Source of the DNA: Sphingobium ummariense RL-3
Lineage (GTDB): Bacteria; Pseudomonadota; Alphaproteobacteria; Sphingomonadales; Sphingomonadaceae
Assembly (NCBI RefSeq): GCF_000447205.1
Contig: NZ_AUWY01000071.1
Location: forward strand, 62,001-126,000
DNA: 64,000 nt
Direction: 5' to 3'
Part shown: positions 27,448 to 39,175 of the stretch, one piece after another
Layout of the letters: each line of letters begins with the position of its first letter
Position numbering within the stretch: the stretch's first letter is position 1
Position numbers and translations under genes: made by a program
The notes under the pieces: model-generated
The model's database searches: none
What the model was told of the DNA's origin: nothing
What the model saw: the letters and a program-made list of their open reading frames with translations, nothing else

Positions 27448-30243
27448 ATGGGTTACGAGAATCAGGATTTCGAGATCGAGCGCGGGCCGAGCTGGGCGCG
27501 CGACAACTGGCCGCTGTCGGATACGGATGATCTGACCGGCGCATTGGATCCCACGCAGATGCAGGTGGCGGTGAAGGCCGCCGCCAAATCCGCGGGCAAG
27601 CAGGTGTCGGACGCCGACATCGCGCAGGCCGCGGAGGATGCGATCCGCGCACAGATGCTGATCCGCACCTATCGCGTGCGCGGGCACCTTGCCGCCAATC
27701 TCGACCCGCTCGGCCTGTCGGAACGCAAGCTGCCGGCCGACCTGACCCCCGAATATCACGGCCTGACCGACCTCAAGAAGAAGGTCTTCCTGGGCGGTAC
27801 GCTGGGCCTCGACTACGCCACCGTGGAAGAGATCGTCGCGATCCTGCGGGCGAACTACTGCGGCAATGTCGGCCTGGAATATATGCACATCGCCGATGTG
27901 GAGGAGCGCCGCTTCCTGCAGGACCGCATGGAAGGCAAGGACAAGGAGATCCACTTCACGCCCGAGGGCAAGAAGGCGATCCTGTCCAAGGTCATCCAGG
28001 CCGAGCAATATGAGAAGTTCCTGGGCCGCAAATATGTCGGCACCAAGCGCTTCGGCCTGGACGGCGGCGAATCGATGATCCCGGCTCTGGAAGCGGTCAT
28101 CAAATATGGCGGCGCGCTGGGCGTGCGCGAGATCGTGTACGGCATGGCGCATCGCGGCCGCCTGAACGTGCTCGCCAACGTCATGGCCAAGGGCTATCGC
28201 GTCATCTTCCACGAATTCTCGGGCGGCACCGCCAATCCGGAGGATGTGGGCGGATCGGGCGACGTCAAATACCATCTCGGCACCTCGACCGACCGTGAGT
28301 TCGACGGGATCAAGGTGCACATGTCGCTCGTGCCCAACCCGTCGCACCTGGAAACGGTCGATCCGGTCGTGCTGGGGAAGGTCCGCGCGCAGCAGACCTT
28401 CCGCGGCGACCTGGAAAAGCACGAAGCCGTGCTTCCCGTGCTGATCCACGGCGATGCGGCCTTCGCCGGCCAGGGCATCGTCTGGGAATGCTTCGGTTTC
28501 TCGGGCATTCGCGGCTACAATACCGGCGGCTGCATCCACTTCGTCGTCAACAACCAGGTGGGCTTCACCACCTCGCCGCAGTTCGCGCGCTCCTCGCCCT
28601 ATCCCAGCGACGTGGCGAAGGGCGTCCAGGCGCCGATCCTGCACGTCAACGGCGACGATCCGGAGGCCGTGACCTTCGCGTGCAAGCTGGCGATCGAATA
28701 TCGCCAGACCTTCCACCGCGACATCGTGATCGACATGTGGTGCTATCGCCGCTTCGGCCACAATGAAGGCGACGAGCCCAGCTTTACCCAGCCGCTGATG
28801 TACGCGAAGATCCGTCAGCATCCGCCGGTCAGCGACGTCTATTCGGCGCGGCTGAAGGCGGAGGGCGTGGTCGATGACGATTTCGTCAGTCAGGTCACGG
28901 GCGATTTCGTCAACCATCTGGAGGAAGAGTTCGAGGCGGCGAAGAGCTACAAGGCCAACACCGCCGACTGGTTCGCCGGCCGCTGGTCGGGCCTGCATCG
29001 GCCCGCCGATGCGGAGACCACCCGCCAGAATGTCGAGAGCGCGATCAGCCAGAAGCTGTTCGACAGCCTGGGCAAGACGCTGACGACGGTGCCCGAGGGC
29101 GTGAACGTCCACAAGACGCTGAAGCGCGTGCTCGATGCCAAGGCGGAGATGTTCCGGTCCGGCGAGAATTTCGACTGGGCGACCGGCGAGGCGCTGGCCT
29201 TCGGATCGCTGCTGTCGGAAGGCTATGGCGTGCGCCTGTCGGGCCAGGATTCGGGTCGCGGCACCTTCAGCCAGCGTCACTCGGTCTGGGTCGACCAAGA
29301 TACGGAGAAGAAATATATTCCGCTGTCGACCGTGCCGCATGGCCGGTTCGAGGTGCTGGACAGCCCGCTCTCCGAATATGGCGTGCTTGGTTTCGAATAT
29401 GGCTTTGCGCTGGCCGATCCCAAGTCGCTGGTGCTGTGGGAAGCGCAGTTCGGCGATTTCGCCAACGGCGCGCAGATCATCTTCGACCAGTATATCGCTT
29501 CTTCGGAAACGAAGTGGCTGCGCTCCAACGGCCTCGTCTGCCTGCTGCCGCACGGCTATGAAGGGCAGGGGCCGGAGCATAGCTCCGCCCGCCTGGAACG
29601 CTTCCTTCAGCTTTGTGCGGAAGGGAACATCCAGGTCGCCAACATCACGACGCCGGCCAATTACTTCCACGTGCTGCGCCGGCAGATGCTGCGTTCGTTC
29701 CGCAAGCCGCTGATCATCATGACGCCCAAGTCGCTGCTGCGGCACAAGTTGGCGGTCAGCCGGACCGAGGACTTCCTGGGCAGCAGCCAGTTCCACCGCA
29801 TCCTGTCGGACACCAACCCGGCACCCGACGCGGAAACGAAGCGGCTGGTGCTCTGCTCGGGCAAGGTCGCCTACGACCTGATCGAGGCGCGCGACGCCGC
29901 CGGGGACAAGAACACCCAGATCGTCCGGATCGAGCAGCTCTATCCCTTCCCCACCGAGGCGCTGGCCGAACGGCTGAAGAAGATGCCGAATCTGGAGGAA
30001 GTGATCTGGTGCCAGGAAGAGCCCCGCAACAATGGCGGCTGGTTCTTCGTCGAGCCCTATATCGAGGAAGCGCTGGGCCTTGCCGGCAAGGCGCCGATGC
30101 GTGCCCGTTACGCGGGCCGCAAGGCGTCGGCCTCGCCGGCCACCGGCCTCGCCAAGCGCCACGTCGCCGAACAGGGCGCGCTCGTCGCCGATGCGCTGGG
30201 TCACAGCGTCCGTGAAGAAATCCGCCGCCAGAAGAAAGGCTGA
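27448..30243 (+). CDS. sucA: 2-oxoglutarate dehydrogenase E1 component
   Basis: A 931-aa thiamine-diphosphate enzyme that decarboxylates 2-oxoglutarate and transfers the succinyl group to the lipoyl arm of E2. The N-terminal E2-binding region ([20 protein letters not shown]) is followed by the small helical domain and by [18 protein letters not shown]. The ThDP/Mg motif [20 protein letters not shown] to NNQVGFTT comes next, with the transketolase-like C-terminal half containing [20 protein letters not shown]. It is followed after 8 bp by sucB. Confidence 0.98.
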   Translation: MGYENQDFEIERGPSWARDNWPLSDTDDLTGALDPTQMQVAVKAAAKSAGKQVSDADIAQAAEDAIRAQMLIRTYRVRGHLAANLDPLGLSERKLPADLTPEYHGLTDLKKKVFLGGTLGLDYATVEEIVAILRANYCGNVGLEYMHIADVEERRFLQDRMEGKDKEIHFTPEGKKAILSKVIQAEQYEKFLGRKYVGTKRFGLDGGESMIPALEAVIKYGGALGVREIVYGMAHRGRLNVLANVMAKGYRVIFHEFSGGTANPEDVGGSGDVKYHLGTSTDREFDGIKVHMSLVPNPSHLETVDPVVLGKVRAQQTFRGDLEKHEAVLPVLIHGDAAFAGQGIVWECFGFSGIRGYNTGGCIHFVVNNQVGFTTSPQFARSSPYPSDVAKGVQAPILHVNGDDPEAVTFACKLAIEYRQTFHRDIVIDMWCYRRFGHNEGDEPSFTQPLMYAKIRQHPPVSDVYSARLKAEGVVDDDFVSQVTGDFVNHLEEEFEAAKSYKANTADWFAGRWSGLHRPADAETTRQNVESAISQKLFDSLGKTLTTVPEGVNVHKTLKRVLDAKAEMFRSGENFDWATGEALAFGSLLSEGYGVRLSGQDSGRGTFSQRHSVWVDQDTEKKYIPLSTVPHGRFEVLDSPLSEYGVLGFEYGFALADPKSLVLWEAQFGDFANGAQIIFDQYIASSETKWLRSNGLVCLLPHGYEGQGPEHSSARLERFLQLCAEGNIQVANITTPANYFHVLRRQMLRSFRKPLIIMTPKSLLRHKLAVSRTEDFLGSSQFHRILSDTNPAPDAETKRLVLCSGKVAYDLIEARDAAGDKNTQIVRIEQLYPFPTEALAERLKKMPNLEEVIWCQEEPRNNGGWFFVEPYIEEALGLAGKAPMRARYAGRKASASPATGLAKRHVAEQGALVADALGHSVREEIRRQKKG

Positions 30244-30251
30244 GAAAGCTC

Positions 30252-31526
<1,275 letters not shown>

Positions 31527-31552
31527 GTTCAAGAGCCAGAGGAAGATATACC

Positions 31553-32953
31553 ATGGCTGAATTCGACTATGACGTCCTTGTGATCGGTGCCGGCCCCGGC
31601 GGTTATGTCGCGGCGATCCGGGCGGCGCAGCTGGGGTTCAGGACCGCCTGCGCCGAAAGCCGCGAGACGCTGGGCGGTACCTGCCTCAATGTGGGCTGCA
31701 TTCCGTCCAAGGCGCTGCTGCACGCGTCGGAACTCTATGAGGAAGCCGCGAACGGCGCCCTCGCCAAGCTGGGCGTCAAGATCGATGCCATGAGCCTGGA
31801 CCTGCCTACTATGCAGGGCCAGCGCATCGACGCGGTGAAGGGCCTGACCGGCGGCATCGAATTCCTGTTCAAGAAGAACAAGATCGACTGGCTGAAGGGC
31901 ATGGCCTCCTTCACCGGCGCCAACACGGTCGAGGTTGCGGGCAAGAGTGTGACGGCGAAGAACATCGTCATCGCCACCGGCTCCTCGGTCGCGCAGCTAC
32001 CCGGCGTGGCGGTGGACAATGCCGGCGGAAAGATCGTCGATTCGACCGGCGCGCTGGAGCTGGACAAGGTGCCTGGCCATCTGGTCGTCATCGGCGGCGG
32101 CGTGATCGGCCTGGAACTGGGCAGCGTCTGGCGCCGCCTGGGTTCCAAGGTAACGGTCGTCGAATATCTCGACCAAATCCTGCCCGGCATGGACGGCGAA
32201 GTTCGCAAGGAAGCCAACAAGATCTTCAAGAAGCAGGGCTTCGAATACAGGCTCGGCACCAAGGTGACCGGCGCGCGGGCGACGGAGAGCGGCGTTACGC
32301 TGACGCTGGAGCCCGCCGCCGGCGGCGAGGCCGAGACGATCGAGGCCGATGTCGTGCTGGTGTCGATCGGCCGTCGCCCGAACACGGAGGGTCTGGGCCT
32401 CGACAAGATCGGGCTGGAACTCAACGCGCGCGGCCAGATCGAGACCGATCACGATTTCGCGACCAAGGTTCCCGGCGTTTGGGCGATCGGCGACGTGATC
32501 CCCGGCCCGATGCTGGCCCACAAGGCCGAGGACGAAGGCATTGCCGTCGCGGAGAATATCGCGGGCCTCACCGGCATCGTGAACCATGACGTCATCCCGA
32601 GCGTGGTCTACACCCGGCCCGAGATCGCGGGCGTGGGCCTGACCGAGGAAGCTGCCAAGGAAAAGGGCGCGGTCAAGGTCGGCAAGTTCCCGATGCTCGC
32701 CAACAGCCGCGCCAAGACCAATCACGAGCCCGAGGGTTTCGTGAAGGTCATCGCCGACGCGGAGACCGACAAGGTGCTCGGCGTGTGGATCATCGCCACC
32801 GTCGCCGGCACGATGATCGCCCAGGCTGCGCAGGCGATGGAATTCGGCGCGTCGAGCGAGGACATCGCCTATACCTGCCACGCGCACCCGACGCACAGCG
32901 AGGCGATCAAGGAAGCGGCCATGGCCGTGACCGGCAAGCCGATCCACATCTGA
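31553..32953 (+). CDS. lpdA: Dihydrolipoamide dehydrogenase E3 component
   Basis: A 466-aa FAD flavoprotein that reoxidises dihydrolipoyl groups with NAD+. The FAD motif is VLVIGAGPGGYVAAIRAAQL. The redox disulfide is in GGTCLNVGCIPSK. The NAD motif is VVIGGGVIGLELGSVWRRLG, and the C-terminal catalytic His-Glu pair is in HAHPTHSEAIKEAAM. It is 26 bp after sucB and followed by a strong terminator, so it ends the mdh/suc transcript. Confidence 0.98.
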   Translation: MAEFDYDVLVIGAGPGGYVAAIRAAQLGFRTACAESRETLGGTCLNVGCIPSKALLHASELYEEAANGALAKLGVKIDAMSLDLPTMQGQRIDAVKGLTGGIEFLFKKNKIDWLKGMASFTGANTVEVAGKSVTAKNIVIATGSSVAQLPGVAVDNAGGKIVDSTGALELDKVPGHLVVIGGGVIGLELGSVWRRLGSKVTVVEYLDQILPGMDGEVRKEANKIFKKQGFEYRLGTKVTGARATESGVTLTLEPAAGGEAETIEADVVLVSIGRRPNTEGLGLDKIGLELNARGQIETDHDFATKVPGVWAIGDVIPGPMLAHKAEDEGIAVAENIAGLTGIVNHDVIPSVVYTRPEIAGVGLTEEAAKEKGAVKVGKFPMLANSRAKTNHEPEGFVKVIADAETDKVLGVWIIATVAGTMIAQAAQAMEFGASSEDIAYTCHAHPTHSEAIKEAAMAVTGKPIHI

Positions 32954-32978
32954 CCGGCCCGCACAGAACAGAAGGAAG

Positions 32979-33004
32979 AGGCTCCCCGCGCGGGAGCCTT
33001 TTTC
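32979..33004 (+). terminator. Terminator of the suc-lpd operon
   Basis: Stem AGGCTCCC/GGGAGCCT with a CGCGC loop (32979-32999) directly followed by a T-run (TTTTTC). Confidence 0.92.
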
Positions 33005-33067
33005 TTTGGCGGTTGGGTGATTTGCGATCGCTGTATCCGGCCGTTTGCGGTCACAAGATCAGACGTA

Positions 33068-33104
33068 TTCCGGCCTTGAGCCAGGGTCCCGCTCCCCTTT
33101 GATG
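33068..33104 (+). repeat. REP-like palindrome, degenerate copy
   Basis: Core TTCCGGC-CTTGA-GCCAGGG followed by TCCCGCTCC and TTTGATG. It matches the copy at 35962-35998 over about 35 bases with a few changes. It lies in the 302-bp gap between lpdA and the GNAT gene, which otherwise holds only the terminator and a promoter region. Confidence 0.7.
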
Positions 33105-33255
33105 GTGATCGAGAAGAAAGAGCGACCCTCTCTTTGCAAACCACTGCACTCAATGCGCTGACATGCACCCCAAGGACGCCTGCAACGCCCCCATCGCCAC
33201 AATGCGCCGAAACGCCGTCCCATTGCGGCCATGATCGTGAAGAAATGTGCGTGCC

Positions 33256-33720
33256 ATGACGATCATACGGCCTGCCATCTTTCCCGATGATACCGCGGCG
33301 GTGCTTGGCATCTGGCGCGAATTCATCGCCAGTTCCCCGGTCAATCTCGACTATCAGAACAATGAAGCGGAGTTCGCCAGCCTGCCGGGCAAATATGCGT
33401 CGCCTGCCGGCTGCGTGCTGCTCGCGGATCGGGAGGGCGATATCCAGGGCTGCGTGGCGATGCGCCGGGTCACGCCGGAAATCTGCGAGATGAAGCGACT
33501 CTATGTTCGCCCCCACGCCCAGGGGCGGCATCTCGGTCGTGCCCTGGCGGAGCGCCTCATCGAGGAAGCGCGCCGGGTGGGCTACCGCGAAATGAGGCTG
33601 GACGTGCAGGCGAAGTTCGTCCCCGCGATCAAGTTGTACGAGGCGCTTGGGTTCGTCGCGGCGGAGCCGGTTTCGTTCAATCCGGTCCCCGGCGCCTCTT
33701 TCCTGGGTCTCCACCTTTAG
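33256..33720 (+). CDS. GNAT-family N-acetyltransferase
   Basis: A 154-aa acetyltransferase starting MTIIRPAIFPDDTAAVLGIW; a GTG at 33247 is also possible. The acetyl-CoA-binding segment is ICEMKRLYVRPHAQGRHLGR followed by ALAERLIEEARRVGY, i.e. motif A with the Q/R-x2-G-x-G/A pattern, and motif B ends in AIKLYEALGFVAAEP. The substrate is not predictable. It stands alone, between the suc-lpd terminator and the S9 peptidase gene. Confidence 0.9.
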   Translation: MTIIRPAIFPDDTAAVLGIWREFIASSPVNLDYQNNEAEFASLPGKYASPAGCVLLADREGDIQGCVAMRRVTPEICEMKRLYVRPHAQGRHLGRALAERLIEEARRVGYREMRLDVQAKFVPAIKLYEALGFVAAEPVSFNPVPGASFLGLHL

Positions 33721-33892
33721 AACACTCGAAGGGGGAGGGGCCTCGGTGGTCGGCAGAGAGGCCGACACGCTGCCGATCCGCCACCACCACCCCTTGTTGC
33801 CGCCCGTCCACCGGCATACACCCGCTGCATAGACCTCCGTCCGCGGCGCGGTCCTCGCGTTTCCGGGCGGCATCCGATCCAGAGGTTCGACC

Positions 33893-35932
33893 ATGAAACA
33901 TCTCCTGCTCGCCGGCCTCGGCGCATTCGCCCTCTCGCAGGCACCCGCATTGGCGCGCCCCTTCACGCCTAGCGACATGGTCGGCCTCGACCGCATCTCC
34001 GCGCCGGTGGCTTCGCCCGACGGCAAGTGGCTGGCCTATCAGCTGCGCACCACCGACCTGGCCGGCAATCGCGGCCGCACCGACATCTACCTGCTGCCGA
34101 TCGACAAGCCCGGCCAGCCGCCGCGCCTCATCGCCTCCACGCCCGACAGGAACGAAAGCGCTCCGGCCTTCTCGCCCGATGGAAGCGCCCTTTACTTCCT
34201 CTCCAACGCCAGCGGCGACGACCAGCTCTGGCGCGTGCCGCTCGCAGGCGGCCAGCCGGTGCAGATCAGCCGCGCGCCCGGCGGCATCTCCGGCTTCCTG
34301 CTGAGCCCGAAGGGCGACAGAGTCGCGCTCTGGGCCGACCGTCCGGTGGGCGCGAAGACGCTCGATGCGGTCAAACCCGCCGATCCGCCGAGCGCCGGGA
34401 CCGGCCGCGTCTACGACCAGCTCTTCGTGCGCCATTGGGACACATGGGCAGATGGGCAGCGCTCGCAGATCTTCGTCATGCCGGTGGAGGGCGGCCCTGC
34501 CGTCTCCGTCATGGGCGGCCTCGTCGGCGACAGCCCCTCCAGGCCCTTCGGCGGCGCGGAGGAAATCGCCTGGAGCGCCGATGGCCGGACGCTGTTCTTC
34601 GCCCTGCGCGAAGCAGGCCGGATCGAGCCGCTCTCGACCAATCTCGACATCTTCGCCGCGCCCGCCGACGGCAGCGGCAGGCCCGTCAACCTCACCGACG
34701 CCAATGACGCCACTGACACCATGCCCGCCGTGTCGCCCGACGGCCGCTGGCTCGCCTATGCGGCGATGAAGCGCCCCGGCTATGAGAGCGACCGGCTGGT
34801 GCTGATGCTGCGGAACATCGCCACGGGCGAAACGCGCGCGCTGACCGAGGGGTGGGACCGCTCGGTCGGCTCGATCGCCTGGGATGCGGACGGGAAGGGC
34901 ATCCTCGTCACCGCCGACGACGTGCTCGACCACCCCGCCTTCCGCGTCGACGTGGCGAGCGGCAAGGTGACGCGGCTGACCCAGGCCGGCCATGTTGGCA
35001 GCGTGATCCCGCTGCCCGATGGCGGCTTCGTCTATGCGCTCGACAGCATCCAGTCGCCCGCCGACCTCTGGCTGATGCCCGCCGCCGGGCGGAAGGCCGC
35101 AAAGCCCGTCCGCCTCACCAGCGTCAATGCCGCCAAGCTGGCGGGCGTGGATGACGTGTCGGTGCAGCGCTTCAGCTTCCGCGGCGCGGGCGGCGACACC
35201 GTCTGGGGCCAGATCGTCAAGCCCAAGGGCGTCACGGGCAAGCTGCCGGTCGCCTATCTCGTCCATGGCGGGCCGCAGGGCAGCTTCAACGACAGCTGGT
35301 CCTATCGCTGGAATCCCAAGGCCTTCGCTGCCCATGGCTATGCCGCCGTCACCGTCGATTTCCATGGCTCGACCGGCTATGGCCAGGCCTTCGTCGACAG
35401 CATCAACAGGGACTGGGGCGGCAAGCCGCTGGAGGATCTGAAGCTCGGCCTCGCGGCCGCCGCGGCGAAGGACGCGCAGCTCGACGCCGGCAACGCCTGC
35501 GCGCTCGGCGCCAGCTATGGCGGCTATATGATGAACTGGATCGCGGGCCAGTGGCCCGACGGCTTCAAATGCCTGGTCCAGCATGACGGCGTGTTCGACG
35601 CCCGCGCCATGGCCTATGAGACCGAGGAGCTATGGTTCGACGAATGGGAACATGGCGCCCCCTATTATGATCAGGCGGCCGAATATGAGAAATGGAACCC
35701 CGTCGCCCATGTGAGCGCCTGGAAGACGCCGATGCTGGTCGTCACCAGCGAACGCGATTTCCGCATCCCCTATACCCAGGGTATCGCCGCCTTCACCGCC
35801 CTCCAGCGCCGCGGCATCCCCTCGAAGCTGCTGGTCTTCCCCGACGAGAATCACTGGGTGCTGAAACCCCGCAACTCGCTGCAATGGTATGACGAGGCCT
35901 TGGCTTGGATAGATAAATGGACAGCGAAATGA
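33893..35932 (+). CDS. S9 family prolyl-oligopeptidase-type serine peptidase
   Basis: A 679-aa exported peptidase. Signal peptide MKHLLLAGLGAFALSQAPAL, cleavage near ALA-RP. Residues ~25-420 form a WD40/TolB-like propeller (repeated SPDGKWLAYQL, FSPDGSALYFLSNA, SPDGRWLAYAA). The C-terminal alpha/beta-hydrolase domain has the catalytic triad Ser541 (GASYGGYMM), Asp622 (SERDFRIPY) and His654 (DENHWV). It is of the dipeptidyl-peptidase/acylaminoacyl-peptidase subgroup, likely cleaving short peptides in the periplasm. It has its own start region and is followed by a REP-like repeat and the valS leader. Confidence 0.95.
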   Translation: MKHLLLAGLGAFALSQAPALARPFTPSDMVGLDRISAPVASPDGKWLAYQLRTTDLAGNRGRTDIYLLPIDKPGQPPRLIASTPDRNESAPAFSPDGSALYFLSNASGDDQLWRVPLAGGQPVQISRAPGGISGFLLSPKGDRVALWADRPVGAKTLDAVKPADPPSAGTGRVYDQLFVRHWDTWADGQRSQIFVMPVEGGPAVSVMGGLVGDSPSRPFGGAEEIAWSADGRTLFFALREAGRIEPLSTNLDIFAAPADGSGRPVNLTDANDATDTMPAVSPDGRWLAYAAMKRPGYESDRLVLMLRNIATGETRALTEGWDRSVGSIAWDADGKGILVTADDVLDHPAFRVDVASGKVTRLTQAGHVGSVIPLPDGGFVYALDSIQSPADLWLMPAAGRKAAKPVRLTSVNAAKLAGVDDVSVQRFSFRGAGGDTVWGQIVKPKGVTGKLPVAYLVHGGPQGSFNDSWSYRWNPKAFAAHGYAAVTVDFHGSTGYGQAFVDSINRDWGGKPLEDLKLGLAAAAAKDAQLDAGNACALGASYGGYMMNWIAGQWPDGFKCLVQHDGVFDARAMAYETEELWFDEWEHGAPYYDQAAEYEKWNPVAHVSAWKTPMLVVTSERDFRIPYTQGIAAFTALQRRGIPSKLLVFPDENHWVLKPRNSLQWYDEALAWIDKWTAK

Positions 35933-35961
35933 GGGCTCGTCGGGAACCGTCACGACCGTCA

Positions 35962-35998
35962 CCCCGGCCTTGAGCCGGGGTCCCGCTGCCTTTTGATG
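35962..35998 (+). repeat. REP-like palindrome, intact copy
   Basis: CCCCGGC-CTTGA-GCCGGGG followed by TCCCGCTGCC and TTTTGATGAG. Sister of 33068-33104. The stem shares CACCCCGGC...GCCGGGGTCC with the ends of the GIY-YIG cassette. Confidence 0.75.
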
Positions 35999-36080
35999 AG
36001 CCGTTTCAAAATGGGATTTTCTCTGTTCTATCCTTCACGATGGACGCGTCCCGCCCAACCCCGCACCGCCATCCCGCACC

Positions 36081-36179
36081 TGTCGCCTCGCTGGCGCGTC
36101 GCTGTCGCGTCACTGTGGCGTCGCTGTGACCCGACTGTCGCGTCAGTGTCGCGTCGCTGTGACTTTGGCGTGACTTTTG
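36081..36179 (+). repeat. Array of about nine 11-bp units upstream of valS
   Basis: Consecutive 11-mers with consensus TGTCGCGTCGC run without gaps from 36081 (units such as TGTCGCCTCGC, TGTCGCGTCAC, TGTGGCGTCGC, TGTCGCGTCAG), decaying toward TGTGACTTTGG and CGTGACTTTTG. It lies 100-200 bp before the valS start in a 347-bp gap (35933-36279) that otherwise has only the REP-like element. The period is close to one DNA turn. Confidence 0.85.
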
Positions 36180-36279
36180 CCCCCAAAGGGCGCTCTTTTG
36201 CCCGACAACGGTGTGAACTTCGCCGCTGTCGCGCTGGCGATGCCTTGCACGCCGCCCGGAAGCGGCTAAAGCCCCAGCC

Positions 36280-39141
36280 ATGACCGAACTGCCCAAGACC
36301 TTCGATCCCGCCGACATCGAATCCCGCTGGTACGCCCATTGGGAGGCGAACGGCCTGTTCCGGCCCGCCCGCCCCGACGCGGAGCCCTTCACCATCGTCA
36401 ACCCGCCGCCCAATGTGACGGGCAGCCTCCACATCGGCCATGCGCTGGACAACACGCTGCAGGACATCGTCGTCCGCTACGAGCGCCTGCGCGGCAAGGA
36501 TGCGCTGTGGGTCGTCGGCACCGACCATGCCGGCATCGCGACGCAGATGGTGGTCGAGCGGCAGCTGAACGCGCGCGGAGAAAAGCGCACCGACTACAGC
36601 CGCGAGGATTTCATCGCGAAGGTCTGGGAATGGAAGGCGGAGAGCGGCGGCGCAATCACCCGCCAGTTGCGGCGCCTCGGTTGCTCGATGGACTGGGCGA
36701 ACGAGCGCTTCACCATGGACGAGGGCTTCTCGAAGGCCGTGGTCAAGGTGTTCGTGGAACTGCACAAGCGCGGACTCCTGTATCGCGACAAGCGGCTGGT
36801 GAACTGGGACCCGCATTTCCGCTCGGCCATTTCCGACCTGGAGGTGGAGACGAAGGAGACGCAGGGCGGCTTCTGGCGCTTCCGCTATCCGCTGGCGGAC
36901 GGCGTGACGCTGGCCGACGGCAGCGACCATATCGTCGTCGCCACCACCCGGCCCGAAACCATGCTCGCCGATATGGCGGTCGCGGTGCATCCCGACGATC
37001 CGCGCTATCGCGACGTCATCGGCAAGGACATTCTCCAGCCGATCACCGGCCGCCGTTTCAAGGTCGTAGCGGACGAACATGCCGACCCGGAACTGGGGTC
37101 GGGCGCGGTCAAGATCACGCCGGGCCATGACTTCAACGATTTCGACGTCGGCCGGCGCGCGGGCATCGCCGCCTCGCAGATGCTCAACATGTTCGACGCC
37201 GACGCGAAGGTCGTCCAGACCGCCGACGGACTGGTGCCGGACAAGTATCTCGGCCTCGACCGCTTCGACGCCCGCAAGGCGGTGGTTGAGGATATGAAGG
37301 CGCTCGGCTTCCTCGTGCCGCACGTCACCAGGACCAAGGAAGGCGAGGAGGTCGCCGCCGACTTCGAGCCCCGCACCATCCAGACGCCCTATGGCGACCG
37401 CTCCGGCGTGGTGATCGAGCCGTGGCTGACCGACCAATGGTATGTCGACGCCGAAAAGCTGGCGGTCGCGCCGATGCAGGCGGTGCGCGACGGGCGGATC
37501 GAGATCGTCCCGAAGAGCTGGGAAAAGACCTTCTTCAACTGGATGGAGAATATCCAGCCCTGGTGCGTGTCGCGCCAGCTCTGGTGGGGACACCAGATTC
37601 CGGCTTGGTTTGGGCCAGATCATAACGGAAATGGCCAGCCTCTTTTCAAAGAAAGCGGCCATGGCAAGGTTCGTGAATTCTATGGCCACACATTTGTTGA
37701 AGAGAACGAAGAAGAGGCCATCAATGCTGCGGCAAACCTCTATAATGTTGCTCCCGAAAGGATCGTGGTCGTTGAGAGCCGTGACGCCGCTATAGTCGGT
37801 TCGCTGTTCCCAGCAAAAGAGGGTACTCAAGAATTACCCAAGCTGGCGGGAAAGATGCCTATCTGGCGCGACCCCGACGTCCTCGACACCTGGTTCTCCT
37901 CAGCGCTCTGGCCCTTCGGCACGCTGGGCTGGCCCGAGCAGACCGAGCTGCTCCAGCGCCATTACCCCAACGACCTGCTGATCTCCGGCTTCGACATCCT
38001 GTTCTTCTGGGATGCGAGGATGGCGATGCAGGGGCTTGAATTCATGGGGGATGTCCCGTGGCGCAAGCTCTACCTGCACGGTCTGGTCCGCGCCGCGGAC
38101 GGGCAGAAGATGTCGAAGTCGAAGGGCAATGTCGTCGATCCGCTCGGCCTCATCGACCGGTTCGGCGCGGACGCGCTGCGCTTCTTCATGGCGGCGATGG
38201 AAAGCCAGGGCCGCGACGTCAAGATGGACGAGAAGCGGGTCGAGGGCTATCGCAACTTCGCGACCAAGCTGTGGAACGCGGCGCGCTTCCTCCAGTCCAA
38301 TGGCGTCACGGCGTCGACCAGCCATGAAGCACCGCATGCGGAGCTGCCGGTCAACCGCTGGATCATCGCCGAAACGGTGGCGACGGTGCAGGCGATCGAC
38401 CTGGCGATGGCCGACCTGCGCTTCGACGCTGCGGCGAACGCCATCTACCACTTCGTCTGGGACCAGTTCTGCGACTGGTATATCGAGCTGACGAAGGGCG
38501 CGATGGACGATGAGACGCGGGCCGTTGCGGGCTGGGCGTTCGACCAGATCCTGGTCATGCTCCATCCCTTCATGCCCTTCATCACCGAGGAGCTCTGGAG
38601 CCTCACCGGCACGCGGGAAAGCGCGCTGATCGTCGCTCGCTGGCCGCAGGCACTGGCGGCGGTGGACAGTGATGCGCAGGCGGAGATCGACTGGCTGATC
38701 CGGCTGGTGAGCGCGATCCGCACCGCCCGCACGGAACTGAACGTGCCACCGGGTGCCCGCCTGCCGATGGTCGTCCGCGACGCGACGGAGGAAACGCACC
38801 GGCGGCTCGATCGGCAGGGCACCGCGCTGGCGCGCCTGGGACGGGTGGAGAGCCTCAGCTTCGGCGACGTGCCGGCGGGCGGCGCGGCGCAGATCGTCAT
38901 CGACGAAGCGACCTTCATCCTGCCGCTGGAAGGCGTGATCGACATCGCGGCGGAGAAGGTCCGCCTCGCCAGGGCGCTGGCCGCGGCGGAAAAGGAGCGG
39001 GATTCGCTGGGCGGCCGCCTGTCGAACCCCAGCTTCGTCGAGAAGGCCAAGCCCGAGGCGGTGGCGAAGGCCCGCGAGGATCATGCCGAGAAGTCGGCGG
39101 AGGCGGAAAGGCTGAAGGCGGCGCTGGACCGGCTGGGGTAA
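36280..39141 (+). CDS. valS: Valyl-tRNA synthetase with low-GC internal segment
   Basis: A 953-aa class I synthetase charging tRNA-Val and editing mischarged threonine. HIGH is in [19 protein letters not shown]. The CP1 editing domain has [35 protein letters not shown] and [14 protein letters not shown] follow, then KMSKS in [14 protein letters not shown] (about residue 609), the anticodon-binding domain and a C-terminal coiled coil ([20 protein letters not shown]). Residues ~440-527 (37596-37860) are longer than in E. coli ValRS by roughly 50 residues. They use AT-rich codons including TTA, ATA, ACA and AAA, in contrast to both flanks, so this part was probably acquired separately. Confidence 0.96.
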   Translation: MTELPKTFDPADIESRWYAHWEANGLFRPARPDAEPFTIVNPPPNVTGSLHIGHALDNTLQDIVVRYERLRGKDALWVVGTDHAGIATQMVVERQLNARGEKRTDYSREDFIAKVWEWKAESGGAITRQLRRLGCSMDWANERFTMDEGFSKAVVKVFVELHKRGLLYRDKRLVNWDPHFRSAISDLEVETKETQGGFWRFRYPLADGVTLADGSDHIVVATTRPETMLADMAVAVHPDDPRYRDVIGKDILQPITGRRFKVVADEHADPELGSGAVKITPGHDFNDFDVGRRAGIAASQMLNMFDADAKVVQTADGLVPDKYLGLDRFDARKAVVEDMKALGFLVPHVTRTKEGEEVAADFEPRTIQTPYGDRSGVVIEPWLTDQWYVDAEKLAVAPMQAVRDGRIEIVPKSWEKTFFNWMENIQPWCVSRQLWWGHQIPAWFGPDHNGNGQPLFKESGHGKVREFYGHTFVEENEEEAINAAANLYNVAPERIVVVESRDAAIVGSLFPAKEGTQELPKLAGKMPIWRDPDVLDTWFSSALWPFGTLGWPEQTELLQRHYPNDLLISGFDILFFWDARMAMQGLEFMGDVPWRKLYLHGLVRAADGQKMSKSKGNVVDPLGLIDRFGADALRFFMAAMESQGRDVKMDEKRVEGYRNFATKLWNAARFLQSNGVTASTSHEAPHAELPVNRWIIAETVATVQAIDLAMADLRFDAAANAIYHFVWDQFCDWYIELTKGAMDDETRAVAGWAFDQILVMLHPFMPFITEELWSLTGTRESALIVARWPQALAAVDSDAQAEIDWLIRLVSAIRTARTELNVPPGARLPMVVRDATEETHRRLDRQGTALARLGRVESLSFGDVPAGGAAQIVIDEATFILPLEGVIDIAAEKVRLARALAAAEKERDSLGGRLSNPSFVEKAKPEAVAKAREDHAEKSAEAERLKAALDRLG

Positions 39142-39144
39142 TCG

Positions 39145-39161
39145 TCCGGCGCAGCGCCGGA
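39145..39161 (+). repeat. 17-bp palindrome between valS and the MATE gene
   Basis: TCCGGCGC and GCGCCGGA around a single A, four bases after the valS stop. No T-run follows. A possible mRNA-stabilising hairpin between two co-directional genes 34 bp apart. Confidence 0.5.
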
Positions 39162-39175
39162 GGGAAGGGGCAAGC

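Noticed and set aside
27367-30204. A 945-codon open frame antisense to sucA
   Set aside because: Overlaps a clearly functional E1 gene for its full length and encodes an Arg/His-rich sequence without known motifs.
33068-35998. GNAT-S9 block as a composite transposon
   Set aside because: Flanking repeats are short REP-like elements, no transposase or target duplication is visible. It is reported only as a repeat-flanked block.
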